NCBI GenBank assembly: GCA_938023885.1
Contig: CALJCU010000273.1
Span: 1 to 9,734 of the forward strand
DNA: 9,734 nt
Source: an uncultured Prevotella sp.
GTDB taxonomy: Bacteria; Bacteroidota; Bacteroidia; Bacteroidales; Bacteroidaceae
Direction: 5' to 3'
In this document: positions 1-8,900 of the stretch, piece after piece
How the letters are laid out: the number at the start of each line of letters is the position of its first letter
Numbering within the stretch: the first letter of the stretch is position 1
Notes under the pieces: generated by a model
Told to the model about the DNA's origin: nothing
Seen by the model: only the letters and a program-made list of their open reading frames with translations
Database searches by the model: none
Position numbers and translations under genes: made by a program

Positions 1-37
1 AGGATGCGCCGGCTTTTGGCTGGTGTGGTTGTGTCTG

Positions 38-1264
38 TCATTTATAAAGATAATATTTCTTGGCGATGCGGCGGAAGTTGTCGGCGTCCTTATCCCAATA
101 CGCCTTGGCATCAGCCCATTGGTGACGACGGAGAAACAGTTTCCTGATATTTCTGGAACCGCATACCTTGTTGATCATATCTGCACGTGTGGTGTCCTCA
201 CCCATTGGATCGTGGTCAGGATAGAGCCTGTACAGTTCCTGCAAGGCGATCCACTGCACGTCGCAGAGGCGTGCCTTCTTATAATCGGTAAAGTAGATTT
301 GCACGCCTTTCAGCTCTTTGCCTTTTCCCGGTCCATAATAAGGCGTATAGAAGACGGGACGGAACGTATAGCCGGGGATGTGCTGTGCGTTCATGGCGTC
401 TGCAAAGTCCTGTGCGTTGATCCAGTCGGCTCCGATAAGCTTGAAAGGCAGTGTGTAGCCTACACCGATAGAGACGGTCGTGAGTTCGCCTATGATACCT
501 GTCACGCTATAGAAGGGTGCCGTGGATGCCTCCGGGATGTGAGGCGATGAAGGCACCCATTTGAGACCTGTGTCCTCATAGGTCATGTGGCGCTTCCAGC
601 CTTTCATCTTCACGACTTTCAGGTTGCATTGGCCTCCAAGCATCTTCTCTCCATTGAGCAACAGAGCAACCTCGCCGGGGGTAAGACCATAGACATAGGG
701 GATCTTGAGTTGGGAGACGAAGCTCACACAGTCGTCTTCCACGAGGTTGCCTTCTATTTTCTCTCCGCCTAGGGGATTGGGGCGGTCCAGCACTACCACT
801 TCGATGTTGTGCCTGACAGCAGCCCGCATGATGTTGTAAAGGGTGGAGATGTAAGTGAAGGAGCGGCAGCCGATGTCTTGAATGTCATACACTAAGACAT
901 CGATGCCTTCAAGCATGCTGTCTGGGGGGACGCGCGTCTTTCCGAAGAGCGAGAAGACAGGAAGCCCCGTCCGTGGGTCGTGGTTGCCCGGGACAGCTTC
1001 GCCGGCGTGCGCGCTTCCCCGCACGCCGTGCTCCGGTCCGAAGAGTGCGACAAGTCTGACGTTAGGCGCATTGCGCAGGATGTCAATGTCGGAGACGAGG
1101 TTGTTGTCCACGCCTGTGGGGTTGGTGACCAGTCCCACACGTTTGCCCTCAAGGACCTTGAAGTTGTCGGCCTTGAGCATCTCTATTCCGGTCTTCACCT
1201 TTTGAGCCATTGTGCCGGTGAAGCACAGACACAGGATACTAAGTATCAGTGCAAGTCTTTTCAT
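38..1264 (-). CDS. namZ: DUF1343 / NamZ-like exo-beta-N-acetylmuramidase (secreted)
   Basis: This 408-residue protein resembles the DUF1343 family, whose characterised members (NamZ, family GH171) remove MurNAc from the non-reducing end of peptidoglycan glycans. Residues 1-20 form a signal peptide (basic start, hydrophobic core, cleavage probably after TMA), so it should act in the periplasm. Family signatures seen are GLVTNPTG (44-51), FGPEHGVRG (75-83, with the conserved Glu-His pair), DIQDIGCRSFTYIS (127-140), DRPNPLGG (160-167) and a WVPSSPHIP segment (236-244). Length is normal for the family. The later motif, usually close to SEGRGT..PF, reads SIGVGYTLPF (265-274), which suggests a divergent subgroup. 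It is the last gene of the operon, starting 9 bases after the AmpG-like gene stops. Family assignment is strong. MurNAc release as the activity is inferred from homologues. Confidence 0.9.
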   Translation of the reverse strand: MKRLALILSILCLCFTGTMAQKVKTGIEMLKADNFKVLEGKRVGLVTNPTGVDNNLVSDIDILRNAPNVRLVALFGPEHGVRGSAHAGEAVPGNHDPRTGLPVFSLFGKTRVPPDSMLEGIDVLVYDIQDIGCRSFTYISTLYNIMRAAVRHNIEVVVLDRPNPLGGEKIEGNLVEDDCVSFVSQLKIPYVYGLTPGEVALLLNGEKMLGGQCNLKVVKMKGWKRHMTYEDTGLKWVPSSPHIPEASTAPFYSVTGIIGELTTVSIGVGYTLPFKLIGADWINAQDFADAMNAQHIPGYTFRPVFYTPYYGPGKGKELKGVQIYFTDYKKARLCDVQWIALQELYRLYPDHDPMGEDTTRADMINKVCGSRNIRKLFLRRHQWADAKAYWDKDADNFRRIAKKYYLYK

Positions 1265-1273
1265 GCTTTTCTA

Positions 1274-2596
1274 TTATTTACGTCCATATTCTTCATCAAC
1301 CTGTCTGCGGATGATGAATGTGATACCGATGGTGGCAAGACAGCATACCATGACCATCCAGAAAAAGTTGACATAGCCGATGGCCTCCTGGATATATCCT
1401 GCCACGAAGCCGGGGAGCATCATGCTCAACGCCATGAACGCTGTGCAGATGGCATAATGAGAAGTCTTGAATTCGCCCTCGGAGAAGTACATCATGTAGA
1501 GCATGTAAGCTGTGAAGCCGAAGCCATAGCCCAATTGTTCAACACAGAGTGCGAGAGTGATGATGCCGATGTTGGAAGGCTGAAAGACGGCGAGGTAGAC
1601 AAAGGTGAGACACGGTAGTGTCATGGCGGCGGCCATGATCCACAGTGAGCGTTTCAGTCCTCGTTTTGAGGCTACGATTCCCCCGAGGATGCCACCGGCC
1701 AAGAGTGCTATCACTCCGAACGTGCCATAGACGATGCCGACGAGCTCCGTACTCAGTCCAAGTCCTCCCTGGTCAGTACTGTGCACGAGGAAAGGCTGAC
1801 ACATCTTGATGAGGAAGCCCTCCGGCAAGCGGTAGAGCAGCATGAAAGCGATAGCCCATAGCACATGCGGCTTGTGGATGAAGGTCGAGAACGACTCCAT
1901 AAGCTCGTCCCATTTACCTTTTCCTGATGTTGCCGCTGCTGTGCTTACGCGCGGGCGGTCATCGTCGGCAACCGGGAGGAAGAATGTATGGTAGAGCGTG
2001 ATGACGAAGAAGATAGCGGCACTCACGCCTAAGGTCACGCGCCACGAGTATGGAATGTTTCCGGTACTGCTTTCGATGCTTCCTGCGATGAACACCAGTA
2101 CGCCTTGCCCGAAGACGGAGGCGATGCGGTAGAACGTGCTGCGGATACCGATGAACCTCGCCTGACTGCTTGGCGAGTGCGCTAACATGTAATAGCCGTC
2201 AGCTGCAATATCGTGGGTAGCAGAGGCAAAGGCGGCGATAATGAAGAGTATCAGCGTCAGTGTGAAGAGACTGACAGGTGTGTTGCCTACAGATATCATC
2301 TGTGACGTGGGCGTTGGGAGTGTGAGGGTGAGAAGCACCAAGAGTACGGTGAGCAGGGCCTGCATGGTAATGATCCACCACCGCTTCGTTTTCACAACAT
2401 CCACCAATGGGCTCCAGATACCTTTCAGAAACCAGGGGAAATAGAGGAGGGTTGTGAAGAATGCCATGTCGCCGTTGGGTACACCCATCTTCGTGAACAT
2501 CATTACCGAAATGTTGTTCACGATGAAGTAAGGCACACCTTCAGCGAAATAGAGTGTCGGCACCCACACCCAGGGAGAAACATTTTTGCTGTTCAT
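1274..2596 (-). CDS. ampG: AmpG-like MFS permease (muropeptide importer family)
   Basis: This 440-residue, strongly hydrophobic protein has about 12 predicted membrane segments and belongs to the major facilitator superfamily. AmpG-like features are the N-terminal PTLYFAEGVPYFIVNNIS segment (13-30), WFLKGIWSPLVD (55-66) after the second helix, and ATHDIAADGYYM (126-137), which matches the ATQDIAIDAY-type signature of AmpG. A hydrophilic loop (about 210-245) separates the two halves. E. coli AmpG is somewhat longer (491 residues, extra membrane segments), so this is the shorter form common in other phyla. AmpG carries GlcNAc-anhydroMurNAc muropeptides into the cytoplasm. Substrate here is inferred from family and from its place between peptidoglycan-degrading genes. 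It starts 15 bases after the glycosyltransferase stop codon and ends 9 bases before the NamZ-like start, so all are probably co-transcribed. Confidence 0.87.
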   Translation of the reverse strand: MNSKNVSPWVWVPTLYFAEGVPYFIVNNISVMMFTKMGVPNGDMAFFTTLLYFPWFLKGIWSPLVDVVKTKRWWIITMQALLTVLLVLLTLTLPTPTSQMISVGNTPVSLFTLTLILFIIAAFASATHDIAADGYYMLAHSPSSQARFIGIRSTFYRIASVFGQGVLVFIAGSIESSTGNIPYSWRVTLGVSAAIFFVITLYHTFFLPVADDDRPRVSTAAATSGKGKWDELMESFSTFIHKPHVLWAIAFMLLYRLPEGFLIKMCQPFLVHSTDQGGLGLSTELVGIVYGTFGVIALLAGGILGGIVASKRGLKRSLWIMAAAMTLPCLTFVYLAVFQPSNIGIITLALCVEQLGYGFGFTAYMLYMMYFSEGEFKTSHYAICTAFMALSMMLPGFVAGYIQEAIGYVNFFWMVMVCCLATIGITFIIRRQVDEEYGRK

Positions 2597-2611
2597 GCTT
2601 GCCGTTTCGGT

Positions 2612-4027
2612 TTATTTTTCGTTCTGCCTGTTCATTTCGATGCGTGCCATGAGTTCCCAGGTGCGTATGCGGTCTTTGTATGTGTTGTTGCGGTTCTCTT
2701 TCTCAATGGAGAGGTCGCCGTCGGAATTGTCGTCCCACCGGCGGCAACAGTATACGGGCTCGTAGATGCGGCCGATGAGGTAGTGACGGCTCAGGGCAAG
2801 CATGAAGGCATAGTCCTCGCCATAGTTCACGTTCGGCATCGTGATGTCGCGGAGCAGCGGCGAATACATACCACGTGGCGCATTATTGCGGCCGTTCTCC
2901 GGCGTCCACTCAGCGTGGTCAATCTTTCCCGGTGGCAGGATGTTCCTATTGATGTCGGTCAGTACGTATGATCCGATGATAGCAGCCGTCTTCTGCTTCA
3001 TGAAAGCATCGTAGTAAGTCTGCAGCGTGTTCTCATTGAGATAGACGTCGTCGGAGTCGAGCTGCACGATGAAGCGGCCGCAGCGCGGGTCGTGGGCGCA
3101 GAGGTTCCAACTGCCGCCTACGCCGAGGTCACGGCGTTTGGTGACGATGTGTACGATTCGGCCGTCCTTCGCAGCCATCTCGTCGACAGCCTCCGTCGTG
3201 CCGTCCGTGGAGTGGCATTCGGGACCGTTCTCGATAACGAAGATGTTGTATTTGAAGGTGGTCTTCTGCTCTTGTGCGCTCTTGACGGCATCGCGGATAG
3301 TACGGATGCGGTTACGCACGGGAATCATGACACTTATCTCTACGGGGAACGAGCCGGCAGTGACATCCACAGGGGTGAACACAGGTTTAAGATAGCCGCC
3401 TATCTCTTTCAGATACTCCGTGACGGCCTGTTCTATCTCCATCTGAGAGGCGCGGTTCTTCGGGTCCACATAGTCGAAAAGCTTTTCACCGGTCTTGCGC
3501 GTGTCGAGCTCCACCTCGGAATATAGATACTCGTTGATGTGGCTGAACTGATATTTCTCGGCGAGCTTCAAGCGGAGGTCGTAGAACCCTGCGGCCTTGT
3601 AGTCGGCCTTCATGCGTGAGGCTGCTTCCTTCAATGCACCCGTACGGAAGAGCAGCACGGAACCGAAGTTGAAGTCATCGCGTAGCGCACCCGGCTGATA
3701 GTCGATGGTTGGTGCTTCCTGGCGCTTGCCCTTGGCAGAAATGTTATAATGGTCGGTATAGGTCATGGCAGCCTTTGTGATGCTTGTCACCTGCACCATA
3801 CGCTGCAGGGCGAGGTACCCCATCTGCACGAACTGTCCTTTTAGGAAGAGCAGCGTGTATTCAGCTTCCGCTTTGTTGGCGATGTCTTTCAAAACGGCCG
3901 ATGACTTGATGTTGCCATCTGTGACAGTGACAGTGTTAACGAGCTCTTCGTTCTCAAGAGCTTGCAGGTTTCTCTTTGTCTCTTCTTCATTTCCGCGGGG
4001 AATGAAGCAGTCGATGAGCTTATCCAT
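2612..4027 (-). CDS. Family 2 glycosyltransferase with two GT-A-like domains, the first degenerate
   Basis: This 471-residue protein has no signal peptide and no membrane segment, so it should be cytoplasmic. The C-terminal half (about 228-430) is a typical GT2 domain: a VEISVMIPVRNR start strand (229-240), VIENGP (264-269), QLDSDD (322-327) with the metal/nucleotide-sugar DxD, and GED (403-405) as the likely catalytic-base region. The N-terminal half (about 1-170) looks like a second GT-A fold: DCFIPRGNEEET at the start, AEYTLLFLKGQ (55-65) where an active enzyme would have a DxD, then FNFGSVLLFRTGALKE (119-134). KGQ replaces the acidic motif, so this half is probably inactive. Donor and acceptor are unknown. 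It lies 43 bases after the metallophosphoesterase gene and 15 before the AmpG-like gene. A cytoplasmic transferase in a degradative operon is unexpected; it may use salvaged sugars or modify an envelope glycan. Confidence 0.85.
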   Translation of the reverse strand: MDKLIDCFIPRGNEEETKRNLQALENEELVNTVTVTDGNIKSSAVLKDIANKAEAEYTLLFLKGQFVQMGYLALQRMVQVTSITKAAMTYTDHYNISAKGKRQEAPTIDYQPGALRDDFNFGSVLLFRTGALKEAASRMKADYKAAGFYDLRLKLAEKYQFSHINEYLYSEVELDTRKTGEKLFDYVDPKNRASQMEIEQAVTEYLKEIGGYLKPVFTPVDVTAGSFPVEISVMIPVRNRIRTIRDAVKSAQEQKTTFKYNIFVIENGPECHSTDGTTEAVDEMAAKDGRIVHIVTKRRDLGVGGSWNLCAHDPRCGRFIVQLDSDDVYLNENTLQTYYDAFMKQKTAAIIGSYVLTDINRNILPPGKIDHAEWTPENGRNNAPRGMYSPLLRDITMPNVNYGEDYAFMLALSRHYLIGRIYEPVYCCRRWDDNSDGDLSIEKENRNNTYKDRIRTWELMARIEMNRQNEK

Positions 4028-4070
4028 AGTATGATTTTTATTATTATCGTATTATTATTGTCTTATCATT
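4028..4070 (-). other. AT-rich spacer inside the operon
   Basis: This 43-base gap is the largest inside the operon. Read on the minus strand it is almost entirely A and T, with AATAATAATA and ATAATAATAA separated by CG. I see no TAnnTTTG promoter element, no GC hairpin and no Shine-Dalgarno sequence. Unstructured A-rich leaders favour translation starts in Bacteroidetes, so this probably serves the glycosyltransferase start. An RNA-processing site is possible but unsupported. Confidence 0.5.
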
Positions 4071-5927
4071 TCATTTATCTGATGTAATTTCTCCGACGAG
4101 TCCCGCTTCATTGGTGAATATCAGGCGATTGGCTGACATTGGAACAACGGTGTTGATGAGCGTGTTGCCCACTTTATGTTTCCACAGCAGTCGTCCGCTT
4201 TTTCCGTCAAGCGCGATGATGAGACCGTCTTTATTGGTGGCGAACACTACGCCGTCTTTCTCTACGGGCATTACACGGGCATGCTCATAGCCGAAGCCGC
4301 AGTTCGTGGCCCACAACTCCTGAGACCCCTTGCCTGTCGCGGCATAACACACGATGCTGTCCATCATCGTCTTGAGATAAAGCCGTTTGCCGTCTTTCGA
4401 CAGTCCGATACTTTCCCTGACCTTACTTTGATATGTCCTCCACAGTTGTTTGCCGGTGTTTAGATCAATGGCTGTCGTGGCGCGGTCCGGGTCACAGATA
4501 AATACACAACCGTGGGCTGCTACAGGCCATACACCAGCGGGAGAATAGTGCATGTCCGTCTTTTCCGGATGCCACGTCCATAGCTGTCGGCCGGTCTTGA
4601 CATCAAGAAAATAGAGCGTCGTAGCCCAATCACCGAAGATTACTTTATGCCGGGTTACGAGGGGCTTGGTCTCCACATAACCTTTGATATCATGACACTG
4701 CCATGCCACAGTGCCGTCGTTGATATTGATAGCTCTGAAGACATGATCTCCGCCCCCGATATAAGCGGTATTGTCCACGATGGTTACGGCTCCCGTGCAT
4801 GGTGCGGCAGTCTGTATGCGCCAACGCTCATGCCCCGTGCGTGCGTCGAGGCCATAGATGAACCCGTCAGCAGAACCTGCTACAAGTATGCCTTTGCCAA
4901 GGGCGGGCGTCCCGATGATACGCGCTCCACTCTGGAACCGCCACTGTTCATGTCCAAGCATGTCGTAGCACAGGACACGTCCGAGGTTGTCGGCAGCATA
5001 GATGCGATCTTTCGATACGGCGGGCGAAGAATAGATACCGGCGTGTTGCTGTACAACCCATTGCTCTTTCACCTGTGGAAACGTGTCGTTGACGGCATAG
5101 GAGGGACGAGGAAACCAATGCGCCGGGTTGTCATCATGTTTCGTAGTGAAGGGAATGGCAGTCCAGCGATAGCGTGGCCTGCCGACAGGATGGGTGTAAA
5201 CGAAGACAGAATCGTTGCGTACGTCAAACTCATTGTATTGGCCTGTGCTGTTACCCTTTTGCCGGAGGTTTGTGATATTGGCTATGCCGGGGATGCCATC
5301 GTAGGAGAACATGAGGTTGCGGTGATAATGTCCATTGATAAAAGCTACGACGGGGTAATGCCTGACAGCGTCGGTCATCTCATACCAGTTGTCTACATCG
5401 ACGGGTTGTAATGGCATGTGGCAGACCAGGAATACGGGCTTGCCATGGGTGCCGTTCTTCTCCAGTATGTCTTTTACATAAGCGATATCTTCCGGTGCTA
5501 CGTGGCCGAGCGCCATACGCATCATCGGACCTGTGGGGAATCCGATGAAGAGAATGCCTTTATGCTCAAAATGGAAACGCTCATAGCCGAAGATTTTCAG
5601 GAAGTCCATGCAACAGCTCTCGCTCCAGTTCTGGTCGTGGTTGCCTTCAAGAATGTACCAGGGTTTGTTGAGCTTATCAAGCTCTTGCTTGGCGGCACGT
5701 AGGGATGCGCCGTCTCCGGCATCGGCGATGTCACCTGTGACGAGCACGAAGTCGATGCTGTCGTCGTGATTGATTTGATTCACTGATTGCCTCAGGTCTT
5801 CCGTGGGCTGGTTCGTCCCCACTTTGATGTGAACATCGGTGACAACAGCAAAGCGGAATGGCTCAAAGGCCGGGCTTCCGAGGAAGAAGCAGAGGCAACA
5901 GAACAGACAGAGGAGTGTTCGTTTCAT
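4071..5927 (-). CDS. Secreted calcineurin-like metallophosphoesterase fused to a PQQ-type beta-propeller
   Basis: This 618-residue protein starts with a signal peptide (1-20, MKRTLLCLFCCLCFFLGSPA). The metallophosphoesterase domain (about 24-255) has all the expected metal-binding motifs: DVH (31-33), GD (65-66), GNHD (95-98), CH (169-170) and GHYH (199-202). From about 285 to the end are seven PQQ/BamB-like blade repeats, each with a pattern close to ALDxxTGxxxW, around residues 318-330, 357-371, 397-411, 438-452, 485-498, 525-540 and 570-584. The second half should therefore be a seven- or eight-bladed propeller for binding a ligand or protein. The substrate is unknown; phosphate esters or pyrophosphates of envelope carriers are possible but speculative. 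The start is fixed by an ATGA overlap with the stop of the upstream amidase-like gene, which implies translational coupling. It is probably periplasmic. Confidence 0.9.
   Translation of the reverse strand: MKRTLLCLFCCLCFFLGSPAFEPFRFAVVTDVHIKVGTNQPTEDLRQSVNQINHDDSIDFVLVTGDIADAGDGASLRAAKQELDKLNKPWYILEGNHDQNWSESCCMDFLKIFGYERFHFEHKGILFIGFPTGPMMRMALGHVAPEDIAYVKDILEKNGTHGKPVFLVCHMPLQPVDVDNWYEMTDAVRHYPVVAFINGHYHRNLMFSYDGIPGIANITNLRQKGNSTGQYNEFDVRNDSVFVYTHPVGRPRYRWTAIPFTTKHDDNPAHWFPRPSYAVNDTFPQVKEQWVVQQHAGIYSSPAVSKDRIYAADNLGRVLCYDMLGHEQWRFQSGARIIGTPALGKGILVAGSADGFIYGLDARTGHERWRIQTAAPCTGAVTIVDNTAYIGGGDHVFRAININDGTVAWQCHDIKGYVETKPLVTRHKVIFGDWATTLYFLDVKTGRQLWTWHPEKTDMHYSPAGVWPVAAHGCVFICDPDRATTAIDLNTGKQLWRTYQSKVRESIGLSKDGKRLYLKTMMDSIVCYAATGKGSQELWATNCGFGYEHARVMPVEKDGVVFATNKDGLIIALDGKSGRLLWKHKVGNTLINTVVPMSANRLIFTNEAGLVGEITSDK
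5924..5927 (-). promoter_or_regulatory. ATGA stop/start overlap (translational coupling)
   Basis: On the minus strand, the ATG of the metallophosphoesterase-propeller gene (5927-5925) shares bases with the TGA stop of the amidase-like gene (5926-5924). No Shine-Dalgarno sequence precedes it. Reinitiation by the same ribosome would keep the two products in a fixed ratio, which suggests that they act in one process. Confidence 0.8.
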
Positions 5928-8900
5928 GGCTTACTGTTTTGTAGTTGAGGGTTCTGTGCCACAGACGGCTTTGTGGTGAGGTACTGCAGGATCTGACTCA
6001 TCATGTGGTCGCGCATGTCCTCACTCTTGACGGTCTCAAACGGGAAAGCGAGCACACACGTGCGCCAGTGGTCCGTGGCATTGCCACCGAAGACGATGCC
6101 AGCCGACATGCCGTTCTCCGGATAGCGGAAGACCGTGTAGGCACTTGGGTCGGCGGGATCGATGGCATCGGGCGATTCCACGACGTAAGAAGTGCTGTTG
6201 GGTTTATTATAATAGGTGAACGACGTGGTGTCGGCAGCAAGAGGGGATACCACGTATGCGATCTGTCCGTTGCGGCATGCGCGGTCTTCACGCCATTGGT
6301 ATTTGAGAATCTGCTTGGCGAAATCGCGGTCTGCTTTAATGCTCTTGGCGCGTGGATCAGCAGTAGCCAATGGGTTCTGCCAGAGATCGGTGCCAACATA
6401 GGCTCCCGAGACAAGTACGGATCCACCGGCTTTGCACCAAGCAGTGAGCAACCGCTGCATCGGTGCGTCGAAGGTCTTGAATGCCAACGGATGAAGACCC
6501 GGACGGCCGAACTTGCTCTGTTTCTCCTTGCCGAGGATGAGGTCAATGGCAGAATAGGTGTCAGGGGATGGTGGGGTGTCGGGGGATAAAGCGCTGCGAC
6601 TTATGGAGACGAAACTGTAGCCGGCCTTGAGAAGGCTGCTGCCGTGGAGAGCCGGATAGTCAAACGTATTGCCGGCGATGGTGATGCGCTCATCAGTGCC
6701 ATAGCTGTCGCCGAAGCCTGCGGCATCGTCGTGGGTCCATGGGATGGCGCGGCGGAACTCCTTCATCGGTCCGACGTAGGAGATGAGCTGCCTGTCGGGT
6801 ACACCGTTGTCGTTCTCAGCGAGGAATCCGGCGAGGTTGTCGTCGCTGCTCGTAAAGTCATCGGGTGCACTGAGGCGGTCGAAGCCATTGATGATGAGCA
6901 CGGGATTTTCCGTGGCCTTACGGCATAATCCCACGGAGAGGATCTCGGAAGGGAGACTCTCACCGCCATCGTTGAGGGCTGTGACCTTGAAACTCACAAC
7001 TTTATCTGTAGGGATAGTTGTAGTATAAGTGTTCTTCTTGATGACGGTTCCATTGTCGAAGTCGCCGTTGCCGATGCGTTTATATACGATGAAACGTTTG
7101 GCATCTGCAGTGGGCTCCAATGAGTCGGTGACGGCCTGCCAGCTCAATACCGCCTGATCCTTCTTGTTGAGTGTGGCGCTGAACGCTTTCACGGGAAGCG
7201 GCTCAACGACATACGGGTAGCCGTACTCCGTGCTGAGGAAGCGCAGGATGCCTTTGTACACAGCACGTCCCACTATGAGACGGAAGCGCGGGTCAAGACC
7301 GTAGCGCATGTCGGCGAAGTTCTCATGAGACATGAGCTCGAGCAGCATGGCAGGCACACGGGGCACCCAAGCCTCGTAATATTGCTGGTTCCACATGCCG
7401 CGGCGTGTCCACTTGGGGTCGGCTTGCAGTCGGAGGTCATGGGGGATCTGAGTCTGCACGAGGTCGCAGAGGTCACGGTTGGCATCGCGTGAGGTGCTGT
7501 CGGCAAACTTACCGCCATACTGCGAGGTCTGATAGATCCCGAGGTTGCCAATGATGGAGTCGCCACGCACGGTGCCGGCATCAGAGTGGAAGGCAAGCGA
7601 CAGGGCTATGGGGATGTTCAGCCCCTTCGCCTCAGGGCAGGCGCGTGTGCCGCCAGCGAGATAGTTTACCCACAGTCCGCGGTCACGATAGTCATCGGTG
7701 TAGTCGTTGGTGCCGTGCGAAGGCGAATAGATGCTGTCGGGGATGCCCGCCCATTGCAGGTAATAGCGGGAGCCTTCGAGGTAGCGCGGATAGCCGCTCA
7801 CCATCGGGATATAGTTGAGCTGTGGCTGAAAGGCGTTACGCCCGGTCTCGTTATCATGTGTGTGGCCTTTCGTGTAACTTGTTATCTTATCACCATCGGC
7901 TGTGCGGGCTATGTTCCCCATGCCGCCGCCGAATTTCACGGCATCGGCTGTGAGTACGCGTCCTGTGGTCTTGGAGTAGTTGGAAAGTTCCACATAGCTG
8001 CCTTGCCCTTTGGCGAAGTTGAATGTGCCGAGATAGATCCACGTGCCGCCACCCATTGTCTGGTTGACGGAGAAACGGGTTACGCCATCTTTATGATGCA
8101 CGGTGTAGTGAGCGTCCTCTGTACTGTTAGGAAGAGTTTTGTAAGACACACAGACTGCATAGTTGCCGTCTCTGGGTATCGACGGGATCCATTTGATAGA
8201 AGACAGTTCACTCTCTTTGCGGCTGTTCGTCGTTGTTGTCTGTCGGTATGAGCCTTCGGTGAACGGGTTCTGAAAACTTGTGTATTGCTTGCGGGCGTAT
8301 GCGAACCCTGTGCCATCGCCCTTCTGCCAGATCTCCTTGCCGTTGTGCTCTGTGTAAGGTGAGATCGCGAGCTGACCGTCATTGTCTACAATGACCTCCT
8401 CGGGGTTGGTGTCGCGCTCGCGCGGCATCATGACGTAAGCCCCGGCGTTTTCCAGCATCGGCACGAGGTAAGGCAGCACAAAGCTCTGCGTGAACTTGTC
8501 CTCTACCGTCTCGAAAAGTCGTGCGCGCTGCCACTCCCACCGGTTGAGGCCTTGCTCGAAATACTTGCCGTGGCTCTGCCATAAGGCAATATGCTTGTCT
8601 TGCAGTCCGTTCTTCACCTTGTAGGGACGGTCGAGATTGGTTACAATCGGAGTGAAAGAAGTAAATCCTTTTTTGTCGATGTCCTCAGCGGGCACATTGC
8701 GGAATGGCTTTCTGCGGTCTGCCTTTGCACGGAAATAGTTCGGGATGAGCGAGTGAATCTCGTGTCCGTTGATATATACTGCGACTTTCCTGTCCCTTGT
8801 CTCCTCTGGCAGTGCATTGCCGATGGCGGCAACGATATTATCCACATTATCCTTTCGCATCGGCACATCCTGCAAGGCCGTGTTGAGGAAGACTTTGACG

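Noticed and set aside
1..37. Possible terminator after the NamZ-like gene (GCCGGCTTTTGGC region)
   Set aside because: The arms GCC/GGC are too short and no T-run follows on the minus strand. The 37 bases are too few to tell whether the operon continues.
980..1618. 212-codon plus-strand open frame spanning the NamZ/AmpG junction
   Set aside because: It crosses two well-supported genes on the other strand, and its sequence is low-quality, rich in His, Asp and Glu from antisense codons, with no family resemblance.
4028..4070. Tandem AATAAT units as a repeat array or CRISPR-like element
   Set aside because: The units are simple low-complexity AT sequence, too short and irregular for an array, with no spacers.
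4647..5411. 254-codon open frame on the plus strand
   Set aside because: It lies wholly inside the metallophosphoesterase-propeller gene, whose motifs are clear. Its translation shows no recognisable domain, and no promoter or partner gene supports it.
7586..8251. 221-codon plus-strand open frame inside the amidase-like gene
   Set aside because: It is antisense to the golvesin-like and catalytic regions. It arises from the GC-biased codon positions of the real gene.
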